From positions 2,078,501-2,142,500 of the forward strand of contig NC_011899.1 of the NCBI RefSeq assembly GCF_000020485.1: a DNA stretch of 64,000 nt, in the 5' to 3' direction. Under the pieces are notes generated by a model. It searched no databases. It was not told where the DNA came from and worked only from the letters and a program-made list of their open reading frames with translations. Below are positions 1 to 10,041 of this stretch, in pieces (position 1 is the first letter of the stretch; each line of letters begins with the position of its first letter). Origin of the DNA: Halothermothrix orenii H 168 (GTDB lineage Bacteria > Bacillota > Halanaerobiia > Halanaerobiales > Halothermotrichaceae). Position numbers and translations under genes: made by a program.

Positions 1-1470
1 AATAAGGCGCTGGTTATCGGGCAGGACATCTTCACCAACCAGTTTGACAATCTCCTGGAGCCGGTCTTCTTCCTTCAAAAGCTCCATGGCCATATTCCTT
101 AATTTAATCCAGTCCTCGTTTATATTTTCCTTCAACCAGCCTGAAAGATCCTCCAGGTATTCACTATAGCTTTCCAGCCAGTTAACAGCCGGGAAATGCC
201 GGGCACTGGCCAGACTCTTATCCAGAGCCCAGAAACAGCGAACATAACGTTTGGTATTCTGGGTAACCGGTTCTGAAAAATCACCACCAGGTGGAGAAAC
301 AGCCCCGATCAGTGAGATAGAACCCTCCCTGTCCTGCCCCAGGGTTTTTACGTAACCGGCCCTTTCATAAAACTCGGCTAACCGGCTTGGAAGATAGGCT
401 GGAAAACCTTCTTCAGCAGGCATTTCTTCCAGACGTCCGGATATTTCCCTTAAAGCTTCGGCCCAGCGTGATGTCGAATCTGCCATCAGGGCCACATTAT
501 AGCCCATATCCCGGTAGAACTCGGCTATAGTAATGCCGGTATAAATACTGGCCTCCCTTGCCGCAACCGGCATATTGGAAGTGTTGGCAATTAAAACCGT
601 TCTCTCCATCATCGATTTCCCGGTTGAAGGGTCTTCCAGTTTGGGGAACTCCTCCAGAACATCCGTCATCTCATTACCGCGTTCCCCACACCCCACATAA
701 ACAATTATATCGGCACTGGACCATTTGGCCAGCTGGTGCTGGGTCATGGTTTTTCCGGCCCCGAATCCTCCGGGGATAGCAGCTGTTCCCCCCATCCCCA
801 GGGGGAAGAAGGTATCAAATACCCTCTGACCGGTAAGGAGGGGTTTTTTGATCGGTAAGCGCTCTCCACAGGGCCTTGGCCGCCTGACCGGCCATTTCTG
901 ATGGAGTCGAATCTGGTGGTTATTCCCCTTATCATCTTTTACAGTTACAATTTCCTGATCCACAGTATATTTACCATTGGGAACAACCTCAACCACCTCT
1001 CCTGACAGATGAGGGGGAACCATAACCCGGTGAGTAACAATACTGGTTTCCGGTACTTCAGCAACTACCTGGCCAGGTTTAACCCTGTCACCAAGTTTTA
1101 CCTTAACAGATACTGTCCATTCCCGGTCCCGATCCAGGGGGTTAACCTCAATCCCTCTTTTTATAAAGGAACCTGTTTTTTCGGCAATAACCGGTAAAGG
1201 CCTTTGAATACCATCAAATATATTTCCGATTATCCCCGGTCCCAGTTCCACCGATAACGGGCTGCCTGTAGAAAAAACCGGCTCACCCGGTTGCATCTCT
1301 GTTGTCTCTTCATAAACCTGAATTGTGGCCAGGTCACCCTCAAGTTCAATTATCTCTCCAATGAGCCTTTCTTTTCCGACATAAACAAGCTCATTCATGA
1401 TAAAACCATTCATCTTATCGGCCTTTACTACAGGCCCATTGACAAATACTATTTCACCCTTTTTATCCAC
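1..1470 (-). CDS. atpA: V/A-type ATP synthase catalytic subunit A (C-terminus cut by window edge)
   Basis: This is the nucleotide-binding catalytic subunit of the V1/A1 head. Translating the minus strand from a GTG at 1468-1470 gives 490 residues that run off the left edge. The family is usually near 590 residues, so about 100 C-terminal residues are missing. The P-loop GGFGAGKT is at residues 234-241. The bulge or non-homologous region typical of subunit A, absent from F-type beta subunits, lies at about 110-190. GTG was chosen because GGTGATGATA sits just upstream and an upstream in-phase ATG option is closed by TAG. It lies 29 bases after the atpE stop and is the last gene of the operon visible; subunits B and D probably follow outside the window (inference). 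Confidence 0.96.
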   Translation of the reverse strand, partial: MDKKGEIVFVNGPVVKADKMNGFIMNELVYVGKERLIGEIIELEGDLATIQVYEETTEMQPGEPVFSTGSPLSVELGPGIIGNIFDGIQRPLPVIAEKTGSFIKRGIEVNPLDRDREWTVSVKVKLGDRVKPGQVVAEVPETSIVTHRVMVPPHLSGEVVEVVPNGKYTVDQEIVTVKDDKGNNHQIRLHQKWPVRRPRPCGERLPIKKPLLTGQRVFDTFFPLGMGGTAAIPGGFGAGKTMTQHQLAKWSSADIIVYVGCGERGNEMTDVLEEFPKLEDPSTGKSMMERTVLIANTSNMPVAAREASIYTGITIAEFYRDMGYNVALMADSTSRWAEALREISGRLEEMPAEEGFPAYLPSRLAEFYERAGYVKTLGQDREGSISLIGAVSPPGGDFSEPVTQNTKRYVRCFWALDKSLASARHFPAVNWLESYSEYLEDLSGWLKENINEDWIKLRNMAMELLKEEDRLQEIVKLVGEDVLPDNQRLI

Positions 1471-1491
1471 TATATCATCACCTGCCTTCAA

Positions 1492-2100
1492 TCATAATAC
1501 CTTGGAATGTAATTCTACGGCAATGTCTTCTTTAACTTCCTCAAGACAAGTCTCAAAAGTATTTTCAACTATTTCTTTTCCATCTCTATCCTCTACAATA
1601 ACACCACCACTGATATTTAAAGGGTTATTGGCAACCTCTATCTCTATATTATCAATTTCATTCCGGAGTTCATCCTGAATTTCATTAAAGATCTTTAAAT
1701 CATGGGAATTAAGTTTTATAATAACATGACTCGATTCCATTACATTTAAAGAGTCTTTAACAAGCCGTTTTAAAAAATCCCTGTAACCGGTGTCATTACG
1801 GTATTCATGGAGTTTTTCTTCCAGTTCTTTAAGTATCTGGTGTAAATACTCATCCATCTTCTGTCTTTTTTCCGTTTTCTTTTTAAGGACGGCCCGGGAC
1901 ACAATCTGTTCCTTTTTCATTCTGGCTTCCTGACGGTATAATTCTATAATTTCCTTCTCTTTGTTATCCAGCTTCTGTTTAAAGTCTTCATACTCTTTTT
2001 CCCACTTATCTTTTTCCCGGGATATTATCTGTTCTTTTTTATCCAGGGCTTCATTAATAATTTCCTTTTTTATAACTGAAATCTTTTTGCTAACATCCAT
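1492..2100 (-). CDS. atpE: V/A-type ATP synthase subunit E (peripheral stalk)
   Basis: Subunit E pairs with the coiled-coil G/H subunit to form the peripheral stalk linking the catalytic head to subunit I. The first ~110 residues are a charged, heptad-rich helix (many K/E, few hydrophobics), followed by a globular C-terminal half with the GGVIVEDRDGKEIVENTFE segment typical of the family. I place the start at the ATG at 2098-2100 (MDVSKK) because GAGGTGG precedes it at good spacing. A GTG three codons upstream would lie inside that ribosome site. It follows atpF by about 10 bases. The length of about 202 residues is normal. Confidence 0.93.
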   Translation of the reverse strand: MDVSKKISVIKKEIINEALDKKEQIISREKDKWEKEYEDFKQKLDNKEKEIIELYRQEARMKKEQIVSRAVLKKKTEKRQKMDEYLHQILKELEEKLHEYRNDTGYRDFLKRLVKDSLNVMESSHVIIKLNSHDLKIFNEIQDELRNEIDNIEIEVANNPLNISGGVIVEDRDGKEIVENTFETCLEEVKEDIAVELHSKVL

Positions 2101-2110
2101 ATTTTCCACC

Positions 2111-2422
2111 TCAGACCTTTATTCCAATGGAATCCCTGACATAACGGGTAATATAATCATTATCTTCATCTTTCTTTAAATGCCTGTCAGGTATTTCTAC
2201 CACCAGGGGCAGGCTGGCCGATAACTTCAGTTCATCAATAACCTCAGGTACGAGCTGGGCCAGCTTACGGGTAATTATTAAAATACCGAGTTCCTTATCC
2301 TTTCTTGCCTCTTCAATAGCTTTAAGTACTTCTTCCCTTTCATGAACTACAATACCATCAACCCCTGCCAGCCTTAACCCGATATTGGTATCTATATTGT
2401 CACTGATACAAAATATCTTCAT
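2111..2422 (-). CDS. atpF: V/A-type ATP synthase subunit F (central stalk)
   Basis: This is a small 103-residue subunit of the rotating central stalk that binds subunit D and modulates activity. The N-terminus (KIFCISDNIDTNIGLRLAG) and the segment ILIITRKLAQLVPEVI match the family's Rossmann-like fold, in which the first strand and the switch helix are the best conserved parts. It lies 12 bases downstream of the atpK stop and just before atpE. The K-F-E order differs from the commoner I-K-E-C-F-A-B-D arrangement. Confidence 0.92.
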   Translation of the reverse strand: MKIFCISDNIDTNIGLRLAGVDGIVVHEREEVLKAIEEARKDKELGILIITRKLAQLVPEVIDELKLSASLPLVVEIPDRHLKKDEDNDYITRYVRDSIGIKV

Positions 2423-2434
2423 AAAACCACCTCT

Positions 2435-2857
2435 TTATAACCGGCCAAGAATCATTATAGCTATAATAAGTCCATAGATGGCAACACCTTCAGCCAGCCC
2501 GATGAAAATCAGGGTACGTCCCAGAATTTCTGGCTTTTCACTGATAGCCCCGATGGCAGACGCCCCGGCAATACCTACCCCAATACCGGCTCCTATAGAA
2601 GCAAGGCCAACAGCCAGACCGGCGGCCAGATAACCAAAACCGGTACCACTACTATCACCGGAAACAGCTTCTGCAGCACTGGCAATACCGGGGAAAACCA
2701 GGCTTAATCCCCAGAAAACCATCAAACCCATGAATACTAGATTCAAACCTACCGACATAACTTTAACCAAATTGTTTGTTTTCTTTGTAGTTAACAAAAA
2801 GCTAAAGATCCATGATATTACAACCATCAAAATTAATGCAATTCCTGTCATAACCAT
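2435..2857 (-). CDS. atpK: V/A-type ATP synthase subunit K (membrane rotor proteolipid)
   Basis: This is the rotor-ring subunit that carries the transported ion through the membrane. The 140 residues hold four hydrophobic segments at about 4-23, 32-60, 77-99 and 112-138. Only the last pair looks like a classic glycine-rich c-type hairpin, and the single membrane carboxylate is Glu123 in LAEGVAIYGL. The first pair lacks a carboxylate, so it is either a degenerate second hairpin or a targeting extension. No glutamine stands at the usual sodium-ligand place in the third segment (GAGIGVGIAG), which leans toward protons, but this is inference. A gap of about 170 bases separates it from atpI. Confidence 0.92.
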   Translation of the reverse strand: MVMTGIALILMVVISWIFSFLLTTKKTNNLVKVMSVGLNLVFMGLMVFWGLSLVFPGIASAAEAVSGDSSGTGFGYLAAGLAVGLASIGAGIGVGIAGASAIGAISEKPEILGRTLIFIGLAEGVAIYGLIIAIMILGRL

Positions 2858-3028
2858 AACATATTCCTCCTTATATCAAAGTTTCTTTATATTTGCAGTC
2901 CACCAGCTAACCGGATTTTATATAATAAAAATATATAAAAATTAATTTTTTTGAGCTTGAAAATAAAACAAAGGATATTAACAGTTTTCAGACAAGAAAA
3001 AATCGATTATAAAAGACCCTGGTCAAAA

Positions 3029-4978
3029 TTACTGGAGCCTGGCCGGTGTGAACTTCCTGCCATCCCCTTTAAAGAATTTGCCAAACAGCTCAAAATATTC
3101 AAGCCTCAATACCTGAATACCGACAACCAGGCCTTCGAGAGCCATTATTAAAATATTTCCCCCTATAATGACAAGTATACTCCCCAGACTGTTTTTAACC
3201 ATCCCGGCCAGGATAAATACTGCCATAAATAACCCTATATGGTTCAGGGTAAAGGCACCCACCCTGACAAATGATATGGTATTACTCAAATACCCGATAA
3301 GGGTATCAAATAACTCAAAAGAGGCTTCCAGGAAGTAATTCCCGGTATCTTCAGGCCAGATGTCTTTTTCCTGGTTTATTATGTTGACCAGTGGCTCTTT
3401 AAAAAGGATCAATACCAGGGGTATAGTCAAAAGAACAAAAGTCAAAAATGGATGTAGCAGTAATTCCCCCCGGAACCCCAGTGATATAACCGTGGCCAGT
3501 GCAAACAAATAAAAGAAGAGACCGGTCAAGCCATACCTGGAAAAAAGCCCTTCACCTATATCCTTTCTCCGTAAACAATTTATCAAATTAAAGACCATAC
3601 TGATAAGCATTAATATTACACCCAGCCCGATGGCCATACCCAGCCACATCATAATATTTTCAAAGGGTCTAACCCACAGGGCCGGTAAAATATGCTCGAG
3701 ACCAAATATACTGCCATATAGAAAACCAAATACCGTTGAAGAAAAACCAAGCCCCATAAGGAGGGCTCCACTGTTAGGACTCCCCAGTTTAATGTATCTA
3801 TTTTTCATAAGGTATCCCAGGAGGAAAAAGATTAATCCCTGGCCCACATCCCCAAACATTATTCCGAACATAATGAGATAGGTAATAGCCATAAACGGTG
3901 TCGGGTCTATCTCCCCGTAACGGGGAACACCATAAAGCTCAACCAGGGATTCAAAGGGCTTAAACCACCTGAAATTTTTCAATACCGTTGGTGGTTTTTC
4001 TTTGGAGTGATTATCAATTTCTTCACTGGTATAGATAACATTGGGGAATTCTTTTTCCAATTCTGTTCTAAACCCTATTTCCCTAGTGGCTGTAATCCAG
4101 CCACTCATCACAAATAAATGGTCAACCTCTCCATAATACTGATTATTTATTTCCCGTATCCTGTCCATAAGTTTTAACTTTCTATAATAAGATTTTAATT
4201 TTTTTTCATAAAGATGGGCATATTTCTGGAATTCCAGCTTAATTTCTTCATAGGCAATTTCTATTCTCTTTAACCTGTGATCGACCCTGTCTAAAATATC
4301 CCGCGGTTGGCCCTTGACCCGGGGTGGGAGATCTAACTTTTCAAAATAAACCGTATCCAGAATATTTAAAGCCTTTTCTTCATTACTTTTTTTGGTAAAT
4401 GAAAAAAACCAGACATTATCTTCATCACGGTATACTTCAATTATTAAAATAGGTAATTCAGTTATATTTTTAATGAGCCGTTCATAATCATTTTTGCTGA
4501 CCCGGCCAAATACAAGGGAAATATATGAAAGATGCTTTAGTTCAGCTATATCCAGGTCAATATTCTTCATTAAGCGAACATGGTGTTTAAGGTCCTTTAA
4601 ACGTTCTTCTTCCTTTTCCAGTTTCCTCTTAAACCTTAATATCCTATTGATTTTCTGGGTCACAGGTTTGATATCTTTCCTGATCTGGTCAACATTTATC
4701 TTTTCTAATTCAACCTTTTCCAGGTTATTTTTATCCCTGGGGTTATCTTCATATTTGATATTAAGGGTTTCCATCAGATTAATAATTTCATTTAAAAGAC
4801 CAGAATATGGATTCTCCCTTTTGAGTGGTTTAATCTCATCCCCGGGCAGGTCACTTAGAAGGAAGGAGTCATAATCTTCAAGTTGTATAAAATCACTGTT
4901 AATGACCCGGTACGAGATAGGGTCAAGCTCTTTTTTATGACCAACAATTTGAAATTTTTTCATGGTTACAACAGCCAT
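3029..4978 (-). CDS. atpI: V/A-type ATP synthase subunit I (membrane stator, a-subunit)
   Basis: This is the large stator subunit whose membrane half forms the ion path against the K ring and whose cytoplasmic half holds the peripheral stalks. The 649 residues split into a charged, coiled-coil N-terminal half (about 1-330) and a membrane half with 7-8 helices (about 355-625). Arg572 in SFVRVGAFTLNH matches the essential membrane arginine of V-type a-subunits. The C-terminus carries the family ending LRLEYFELFGKFF. The start lies behind GGGTGATAAT and the gene follows atpC by 9 bases. Confidence 0.95.
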   Translation of the reverse strand: MAVVTMKKFQIVGHKKELDPISYRVINSDFIQLEDYDSFLLSDLPGDEIKPLKRENPYSGLLNEIINLMETLNIKYEDNPRDKNNLEKVELEKINVDQIRKDIKPVTQKINRILRFKRKLEKEEERLKDLKHHVRLMKNIDLDIAELKHLSYISLVFGRVSKNDYERLIKNITELPILIIEVYRDEDNVWFFSFTKKSNEEKALNILDTVYFEKLDLPPRVKGQPRDILDRVDHRLKRIEIAYEEIKLEFQKYAHLYEKKLKSYYRKLKLMDRIREINNQYYGEVDHLFVMSGWITATREIGFRTELEKEFPNVIYTSEEIDNHSKEKPPTVLKNFRWFKPFESLVELYGVPRYGEIDPTPFMAITYLIMFGIMFGDVGQGLIFFLLGYLMKNRYIKLGSPNSGALLMGLGFSSTVFGFLYGSIFGLEHILPALWVRPFENIMMWLGMAIGLGVILMLISMVFNLINCLRRKDIGEGLFSRYGLTGLFFYLFALATVISLGFRGELLLHPFLTFVLLTIPLVLILFKEPLVNIINQEKDIWPEDTGNYFLEASFELFDTLIGYLSNTISFVRVGAFTLNHIGLFMAVFILAGMVKNSLGSILVIIGGNILIMALEGLVVGIQVLRLEYFELFGKFFKGDGRKFTPARLQ

Positions 4979-4987
4979 ATTATCACC

Positions 4988-6040
4988 CTACTTTAAATCC
5001 CTTATTAGGTAATTTTTAATATCTTCACTTCTCAGAGAATACCTGACACCCTCGACAACAGTAATAATATCTCTTATTTCATACTCCTTGATAAAAGTAT
5101 AGGAAATTATAACACCAACATTAGAAGTGCCACTAATTTTGGTATGGTAAGCCTTTTTGAGGAGATAGGAAAGAAAGTACTTTTCAAAGAGAATACTTTT
5201 GTCATGGGCCACCGGAGAAAAAAGCTCATCATAATCTGTTTTAGAGAGGTAGTTAAATATTTCTTCTTCTTGACTTGACTGAGACAGATTTTTAAGGTCT
5301 TTAGCTGAAAGGCGGTAGTGAATAGGAATAGTATAATTTAAAATCTCTTCAGTATTGAGGTTATAATACCTTTTTGTGCGGTAAATCCACTGAATATTTA
5401 AGAGATCCACCTGGGTCCCGAGCAAATCCCGGATAATCCGGTAATCCTCACCCCTCAATCTCCTGACCAGTTGGGCCAGTTTAATAAAATAGTTAAAATC
5501 AAGGGTCATTTCTATGGGAAACAGGTTTTTATCTTTCATATAACGTTCCTCAAACCTCTCCAGGGTATCATAATATTGAGTTCCCTTAAATACCTCCAGT
5601 AAATCATGGTAATTATTTATGGAAGTCAATCTATCAAGGGATATATCTTCGTAAATACCCATATAAACAAGGGTATTTTTAAGGTATTCCTCATCATGTT
5701 CAATTAAACTTGTTCTCAATAACATCTTTAAATCTTCTATTTCAAACTTGATAAGAAAGAATTTAAAAAAGTCCCTGATAGGACCTGTCAAATACCTGAG
5801 GATAGCCTTAAAGTCCCTGATAAAGTTCTTCTTAAGGGTACGTTCCAGCTGGCGTCGATGGATTTCTACTCCGGCCAGTTCTTCAAGATATTCCCGGTAA
5901 TGAGTATTTTGATAAAGGTAATCAAAGATATCCTGAACAGACTTCTGGTTAATTAAATTATTATAGTCCTCTTCACTCAGCATCTTTCCAAATAGGGCCT
6001 TTACTTTGGCATTAACCCCTGCATAAGAAATCATACCCAT
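4988..6040 (-). CDS. atpC: V/A-type ATP synthase subunit C (d-like socket subunit)
   Basis: This subunit belongs to the AC39/subunit d family. It caps the membrane rotor and docks the central stalk. It has 350 residues, is largely alpha-helical, and contains the family N-terminus (SYAGVNAKVKALFGKML) and many conserved tyrosine and leucine helices. It has no membrane segment. It starts 2 bases after the stop of the coiled-coil stator gene, whose last codons supply the ribosome site GGTGAG. Placement before atpI rather than after atpE is unusual for bacterial operons of this type. Confidence 0.93.
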   Translation of the reverse strand: MGMISYAGVNAKVKALFGKMLSEEDYNNLINQKSVQDIFDYLYQNTHYREYLEELAGVEIHRRQLERTLKKNFIRDFKAILRYLTGPIRDFFKFFLIKFEIEDLKMLLRTSLIEHDEEYLKNTLVYMGIYEDISLDRLTSINNYHDLLEVFKGTQYYDTLERFEERYMKDKNLFPIEMTLDFNYFIKLAQLVRRLRGEDYRIIRDLLGTQVDLLNIQWIYRTKRYYNLNTEEILNYTIPIHYRLSAKDLKNLSQSSQEEEIFNYLSKTDYDELFSPVAHDKSILFEKYFLSYLLKKAYHTKISGTSNVGVIISYTFIKEYEIRDIITVVEGVRYSLRSEDIKNYLIRDLK

Positions 6041-6042
6041 AA

Positions 6043-6375
6043 TTACTCACCTTCAAACCCTGTAATCTGCTTAAAGTACTTGTTAACCACATCACTTTTA
6101 ATCCTGTTAAATCTGGCCTCCATCTCTTTAAGCTCTTTGGCCTTGTTTTTCTCCAGCTGCTGTGCGTACTCCCTGGCTTCCTGTTCTGCCTGTTTTACCA
6201 GATTTTTACCTTCCTGGCGGGCTTTAAGTAATCTCTTTTCCTTCTCCTGGTCCATTTTCTGACGATAATATTTACAGAGCTTTTTGGCTTCCTTGTGACC
6301 TTCTTCTTCCAACCTGCGGGCATCTTTTTCCACCTGTATTAAGGCCTCAATTAATTCTTCACGCAACCTACCCAC
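6043..6375 (-). CDS. atpH: V/A-type ATP synthase subunit H/G (coiled-coil peripheral stalk)
   Basis: This is the first gene of the ATPase operon and encodes a 110-residue protein that is almost entirely one charged helix (RREELIEAL, EKDARRLEEEGHKEAKKL, EQEAREYAQQLEKNKAKEL). Such proteins pair with subunit E to form the peripheral stalk. The family is poorly conserved in sequence, so the call rests on length, coiled-coil composition and position. A strong promoter lies 43 bases upstream. Confidence 0.85.
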   Translation of the reverse strand: MGRLREELIEALIQVEKDARRLEEEGHKEAKKLCKYYRQKMDQEKEKRLLKARQEGKNLVKQAEQEAREYAQQLEKNKAKELKEMEARFNRIKSDVVNKYFKQITGFEGE

Positions 6376-6417
6376 CTTCTTCTAAATTATAGTAATTACT
6401 TTGATATTTTATCTTTT

Positions 6418-6446
6418 ATTATACTCCTGTTTTGTGATAAAGTCAA
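6418..6446 (-). promoter_or_regulatory. Sigma-A type promoter of the V/A-ATPase operon
   Basis: On the minus strand TTGACT (6441-6446) and TATAAT (6418-6423) are separated by exactly 17 bases. This is one mismatch from the full consensus. It sits just downstream of the chemotaxis-receptor terminator and just upstream of the first ATPase gene, so expression is probably constitutive and strong. Confidence 0.8.
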
Positions 6447-6514
6447 ACAAACTAACCCAGTGTTAACAGGACCTTAACAGAGTTTTTAAATTTTTTACTG
6501 AAGCGAAATATAAT

Positions 6515-6564
6515 GAAAAAATAAGGGGTCATAATATGGATTTAAATCCATCATTATGACCCCT
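6515..6564 (-). terminator. Terminator of the first chemotaxis-receptor gene (long palindrome)
   Basis: A 41-base near-perfect palindrome occupies 6524-6564: AGGGGTCATAAT pairs with ATTATGACCCCT, and the centre is itself the palindrome ATGGATTTAAATCCAT. On the minus strand it is followed by TTATTTTTTCATT, the expected U-rich tail. It ends the receptor transcript before the ATPase promoter. Confidence 0.8.
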
Positions 6565-6612
6565 ATATTACCCCCATTATGTAAAACCGGGAAGGTTTTA
6601 TGGCAACTTTTT

Positions 6613-8673
6613 TTAAACCTTGAACTTCTTAATAAGAATCTCCAGCTCTTCGGCCATACTGGATAATGAAGCCGCAAGGCCGGCCAGTTCTTCAACAGAC
6701 GATAACTGTTCTTCACTGGCAGCAGCAACTTCCTGGGTACTGGCTGATGTTTCCTCAGAGATAGCAGAAATATCTTCTATACTGGATACTATTTCCCCAC
6801 TTTCCTGGTTTATATTTTTTACAATTTGAACTGACTGTTCAATTCCTTTACCAACTTCTGTAATGCTGTCACTGATTCTGTGAAAGGCTTCACTGGCTTT
6901 ATTAACAACTACTTCTCCGTTTTCTATTTCTTCAACCCCTGCTTCCATTTTAGAACTGGCTTCACCGGTACCATTTTTTATCTCCATTATTAAACCCCTG
7001 ATTTTGTCAGCAGAATTCACAGACTCCTCAGCAAGTTTTCTAATCTCTTCGGCCACAACACTAAAACCCTGACCGGCCTCACCGGCCCGGGCTGCTTCAA
7101 TGGCAGCATTTAAGGCCAGGAGATTGGTCTGTTTTCCCAAATTGTTTATTATCTCTATTATAGAATCAATTTCTTCCGAAATTGAATTTAACCTGCCAAT
7201 ACTTGTTGCTACCTGCCGGATAGAACTTTTGATATTTTCCATCTGGGTTTTAACCTTATCAATCTCTGTCTGCCCTTCCCTGGCAGCACTGGTCATTTTT
7301 CCGGAAAGATCCGTCATTTTATTATTAAAATTATCAAGCTTATTTATACCCGCAGCCAGGTTCTGGATTCTATAATTAATCTTTTCAACACTTGCAGCCT
7401 GACTGTCAGAACCTGTTGCCACTTCCTGAATGGAAACAGCCACCTGGTTGGATATATTTTCAACCTCGCTGGATATATCCTGTAGTTTATTAGAAGATTC
7501 ACCGACCTGTCCCGAGGTGTTATTAATGCTGGTAATAATATTCCTCAACTGATTAAACATATTATTAAAGGCCCTGGCGAGTAAACCAATTTCATCACCA
7601 CGCCTGATATAACGCCTGTCAAGGAGTAATTCTTTATATAGATAGCCACTGCCAAGCTGGTTAAAAGAATACAAAAACTTATTAAAGGGCTTAAATTGCC
7701 ATGTGATAAATATGTAACCACTTAGATACACTGCTATTATTCCCGTCAATGATATGTAAATAATAATATTACGTATACTACCCACTGGTTCTGTAATAGC
7801 CTTTTCAGGAATCTCAATGGCCAGATATATTTTTTTGCTTTTATCAAGCCTTTCCAGAATAAGATATTTATCTCCCACAACTTTTTTTATAGAATCGACG
7901 TTACTGTTAATCATCTTTTCAAACCAGGGATTTTTAATTCTGGTTCCAATAAGTTTATTTTGAGAATGACTCAATATTATGCCATCGGAGTTTATTAACT
8001 GAATTTCCCCATTTTCCAAGGTTCCTTCCCTGATTCCGGTTTCAAATGAATCCAGGGAAACCCCCATTACATAATATCCAATTACTTCAGCCCCATCGTT
8101 ATCTTTCTTGATGGGAACCTGAAACAGGAGATAGGAACCCTTCTCATTTTTAAATATATGGTCAGGCCTTGCCGATTTGTATTGACTCTCTGGTAGTTGT
8201 TTAAATATATATTTTTCTAAACCCTCTTCACCCTGAAGCCTTGAATCTGCAATGACATAACCCCGTGTATTTGTCAAATAGGCAAATTTGAACGATTCAT
8301 TTATTTTAGTGTGTTCATCTAATAACTTACTTCTTTCCACTATTATTTGAGAGTAATTATAATTATCCAGTGATAAGGACCGACCCTCTTCAAGGCTATT
8401 ATTGATATTACTGTTCAGTATATTTACGAAAAAATATATTTCCTGCTGAGAAGTAAAGTACTTTATCTGGTTTTCCAGCCTTGTTATAAACTCATTAATC
8501 ATATCTTTCTGCATCATTTTAATTACCCGGATCCGGTTATCGATCTGGGTAGTTACCACATTTTTTGTGCTTCTGTAAGTGAAAAAAGAAATTGATATAA
8601 GAACAATGACCATTACCAGGGAAACTACGGTCAGAATCTTCCATTTAAGCCCCATCTTCTTGAACATGCCCAT
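6613..8673 (-). CDS. Methyl-accepting chemotaxis protein with extracytoplasmic Cache-type sensor
   Basis: This is a transmembrane chemoreceptor of 686 residues. One membrane helix is at about 13-33, a large extracytoplasmic sensor of about 265 residues follows with the double-Cache look ([31 protein letters not shown]), and a second helix is at about 302-325. HAMP covers roughly 325-385 and a long coiled-coil signalling region ends at 686. The hairpin tip reads [20 protein letters not shown], the CheA/CheW contact. Methylation-type QE/EE pairs flank it. It is a single-gene unit with its own terminator. The ligand is unknown. Confidence 0.95.
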   Translation of the reverse strand: MGMFKKMGLKWKILTVVSLVMVIVLISISFFTYRSTKNVVTTQIDNRIRVIKMMQKDMINEFITRLENQIKYFTSQQEIYFFVNILNSNINNSLEEGRSLSLDNYNYSQIIVERSKLLDEHTKINESFKFAYLTNTRGYVIADSRLQGEEGLEKYIFKQLPESQYKSARPDHIFKNEKGSYLLFQVPIKKDNDGAEVIGYYVMGVSLDSFETGIREGTLENGEIQLINSDGIILSHSQNKLIGTRIKNPWFEKMINSNVDSIKKVVGDKYLILERLDKSKKIYLAIEIPEKAITEPVGSIRNIIIYISLTGIIAVYLSGYIFITWQFKPFNKFLYSFNQLGSGYLYKELLLDRRYIRRGDEIGLLARAFNNMFNQLRNIITSINNTSGQVGESSNKLQDISSEVENISNQVAVSIQEVATGSDSQAASVEKINYRIQNLAAGINKLDNFNNKMTDLSGKMTSAAREGQTEIDKVKTQMENIKSSIRQVATSIGRLNSISEEIDSIIEIINNLGKQTNLLALNAAIEAARAGEAGQGFSVVAEEIRKLAEESVNSADKIRGLIMEIKNGTGEASSKMEAGVEEIENGEVVVNKASEAFHRISDSITEVGKGIEQSVQIVKNINQESGEIVSSIEDISAISEETSASTQEVAAASEEQLSSVEELAGLAASLSSMAEELEILIKKFKV

Positions 8674-8771
8674 TACCTCCTGTTAAATAGCCTGTCAGTT
8701 ATTCTTTACAATGTATTATGTAAGTTGTAATAAATAATTAAGCATTATTTGCCATCTGAATTTAATTTTTT

Positions 8772-8791
8772 AGCTGGGGTCTCCCCCAGCT
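8772..8791. other. Perfect 8-bp stem-loop between xylH and the chemoreceptor gene
   Basis: AGCTGGGG and CCCCAGCT enclose a four-base loop. It lies 98 bases past the xylH stop. On the minus strand it is followed by A-rich, not T-rich, sequence, so it does not look like a standard intrinsic terminator. It may protect the 3' end of the xylose transcript. Confidence 0.5.
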
Positions 8792-8888
8792 CTTAGAAAT
8801 ATTGTTTTTGCAGCCTGAATTTTAATTCACAATTGGAATTATAAAAACAGGATAGATGTCTAACTTACACGGTAAATTATACTTCAAA

Positions 8889-10040
8889 TTATACTTCGGC
8901 AGCTTTCCCCTTGTTTTTGGAGGCAATATCAAACCAGACTGCCATAATTAACACTAACCCCTTCACTATAGACTGCCAGAACATGGGGACATTCATCAGA
9001 CTCATCCCATTATCGAGACTGGCCATAACAATGGCACCGATAACTGCTCCACCGACACTACCGATACCACCCATCAAACTGGCTCCCCCGATAACACAGG
9101 CAGCAATAGCATCAAGTTCAGCGTTGGTACCGGCAGCAACTGAGGCAGCATTCAAACGGGAAGTTAATAAAATACCGCCTATTGCAGCCAGTAAGCCATT
9201 AAGCATAAATACAATAAGGGTAATTTTTTTGATGTTTATCCCTGATAAACTGGCAGCTTCGTTATTACCACCAATAGCATAAATATAACGGCCGAATACA
9301 GTGTTTCTGGTAACAAAGGAAAAAAGGAAAAGTAATACCAGGAGTAATAATAACGGAACAGGAATACCCTGATAACTATTCATTACAAATACAAATATAA
9401 TTACGGCCAAAACCACAGCTATACTTTTAACTATTTCCAGTTTCATGGGCAGGACTTCAAAGTTATACTGTAATTTATTACGCCTTGTTTTATACTGATA
9501 ATAAATAATATAGGCTATTACCAGGACACTCAGGATTATACCAAGCGATTTACTTAGGTACTCTTTACCGATATAGTAGTATAAATCCCCCATCGGGCCA
9601 ATGGTTGTCCCCTGTGTTATACCGATAAGAATTCCCCTGAAGATCAACATACCACCCAGGGTTACTATAAATGAAGGTACTTTCTTATAAGCCACCCAGT
9701 AACCATTCCACAGACCCAGTAGTACACCAATAACCAGGGTGACCAGTATTGAAATTACGGGATTAAGTCCCATCCAGACATCAAAGATAGCTATAATACC
9801 ACCGGTTAAACCAACAATAGACCCAACTGACAGGTCTATCTGTCCCAGAATTATGACCATAACCATTCCGATGGCCAGTATTGAGGTAAATACCGACTGT
9901 CTAAAAAGGTTGGATAGGTTCCTCGGTGTTAAGAAGGATCCACCGGTAATTGCTGTAAATATTACCCAGATAAGTACGACGGCAATTACCATCATGTAAG
10001 TCTTGATATTAATATTTAATTTAAATTTCCTGGACTCCAT
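8889..10040 (-). CDS. xylH: D-xylose ABC transporter permease
   Basis: This is the membrane channel of a CUT2-type sugar importer that works with the ATPase and binding protein encoded just upstream. It has 383 residues and about ten hydrophobic helices. The segments MVMVIILGQIDLSVGS and GAVIGAIVMASLDNGMSLM are characteristic of the RbsC/XylH family. The larger size relative to RbsC (about 320) and the insert at about 195-215 fit XylH. I chose the ATG at 10038-10040 because GGGGGG lies 6 bases upstream and the xylG stop ends one base before it. An ATG seven codons earlier would sit ahead of that site. Confidence 0.93.
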   Translation of the reverse strand: MESRKFKLNINIKTYMMVIAVVLIWVIFTAITGGSFLTPRNLSNLFRQSVFTSILAIGMVMVIILGQIDLSVGSIVGLTGGIIAIFDVWMGLNPVISILVTLVIGVLLGLWNGYWVAYKKVPSFIVTLGGMLIFRGILIGITQGTTIGPMGDLYYYIGKEYLSKSLGIILSVLVIAYIIYYQYKTRRNKLQYNFEVLPMKLEIVKSIAVVLAVIIFVFVMNSYQGIPVPLLLLLVLLFLFSFVTRNTVFGRYIYAIGGNNEAASLSGINIKKITLIVFMLNGLLAAIGGILLTSRLNAASVAAGTNAELDAIAACVIGGASLMGGIGSVGGAVIGAIVMASLDNGMSLMNVPMFWQSIVKGLVLIMAVWFDIASKNKGKAAEV

Positions 10041-10041
10041 T

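Noticed and set aside
744-1678. Several short open frames on both strands over the left edge
   Set aside because: They are out of frame with the clear ATPase subunit A and E coding sequence and have no ribosome sites. Subunit A was easy to miss because it starts with GTG and runs off the window.
6495-6728. 77-residue minus-strand frame over the chemoreceptor terminator
   Set aside because: It spans the terminator palindrome and lies in another frame of the chemoreceptor C-terminus.
8772-8791. Intrinsic terminator of the xylose operon
   Set aside because: The stem is perfect, but neither strand has a T-run after it, so I list it only as a stem-loop.
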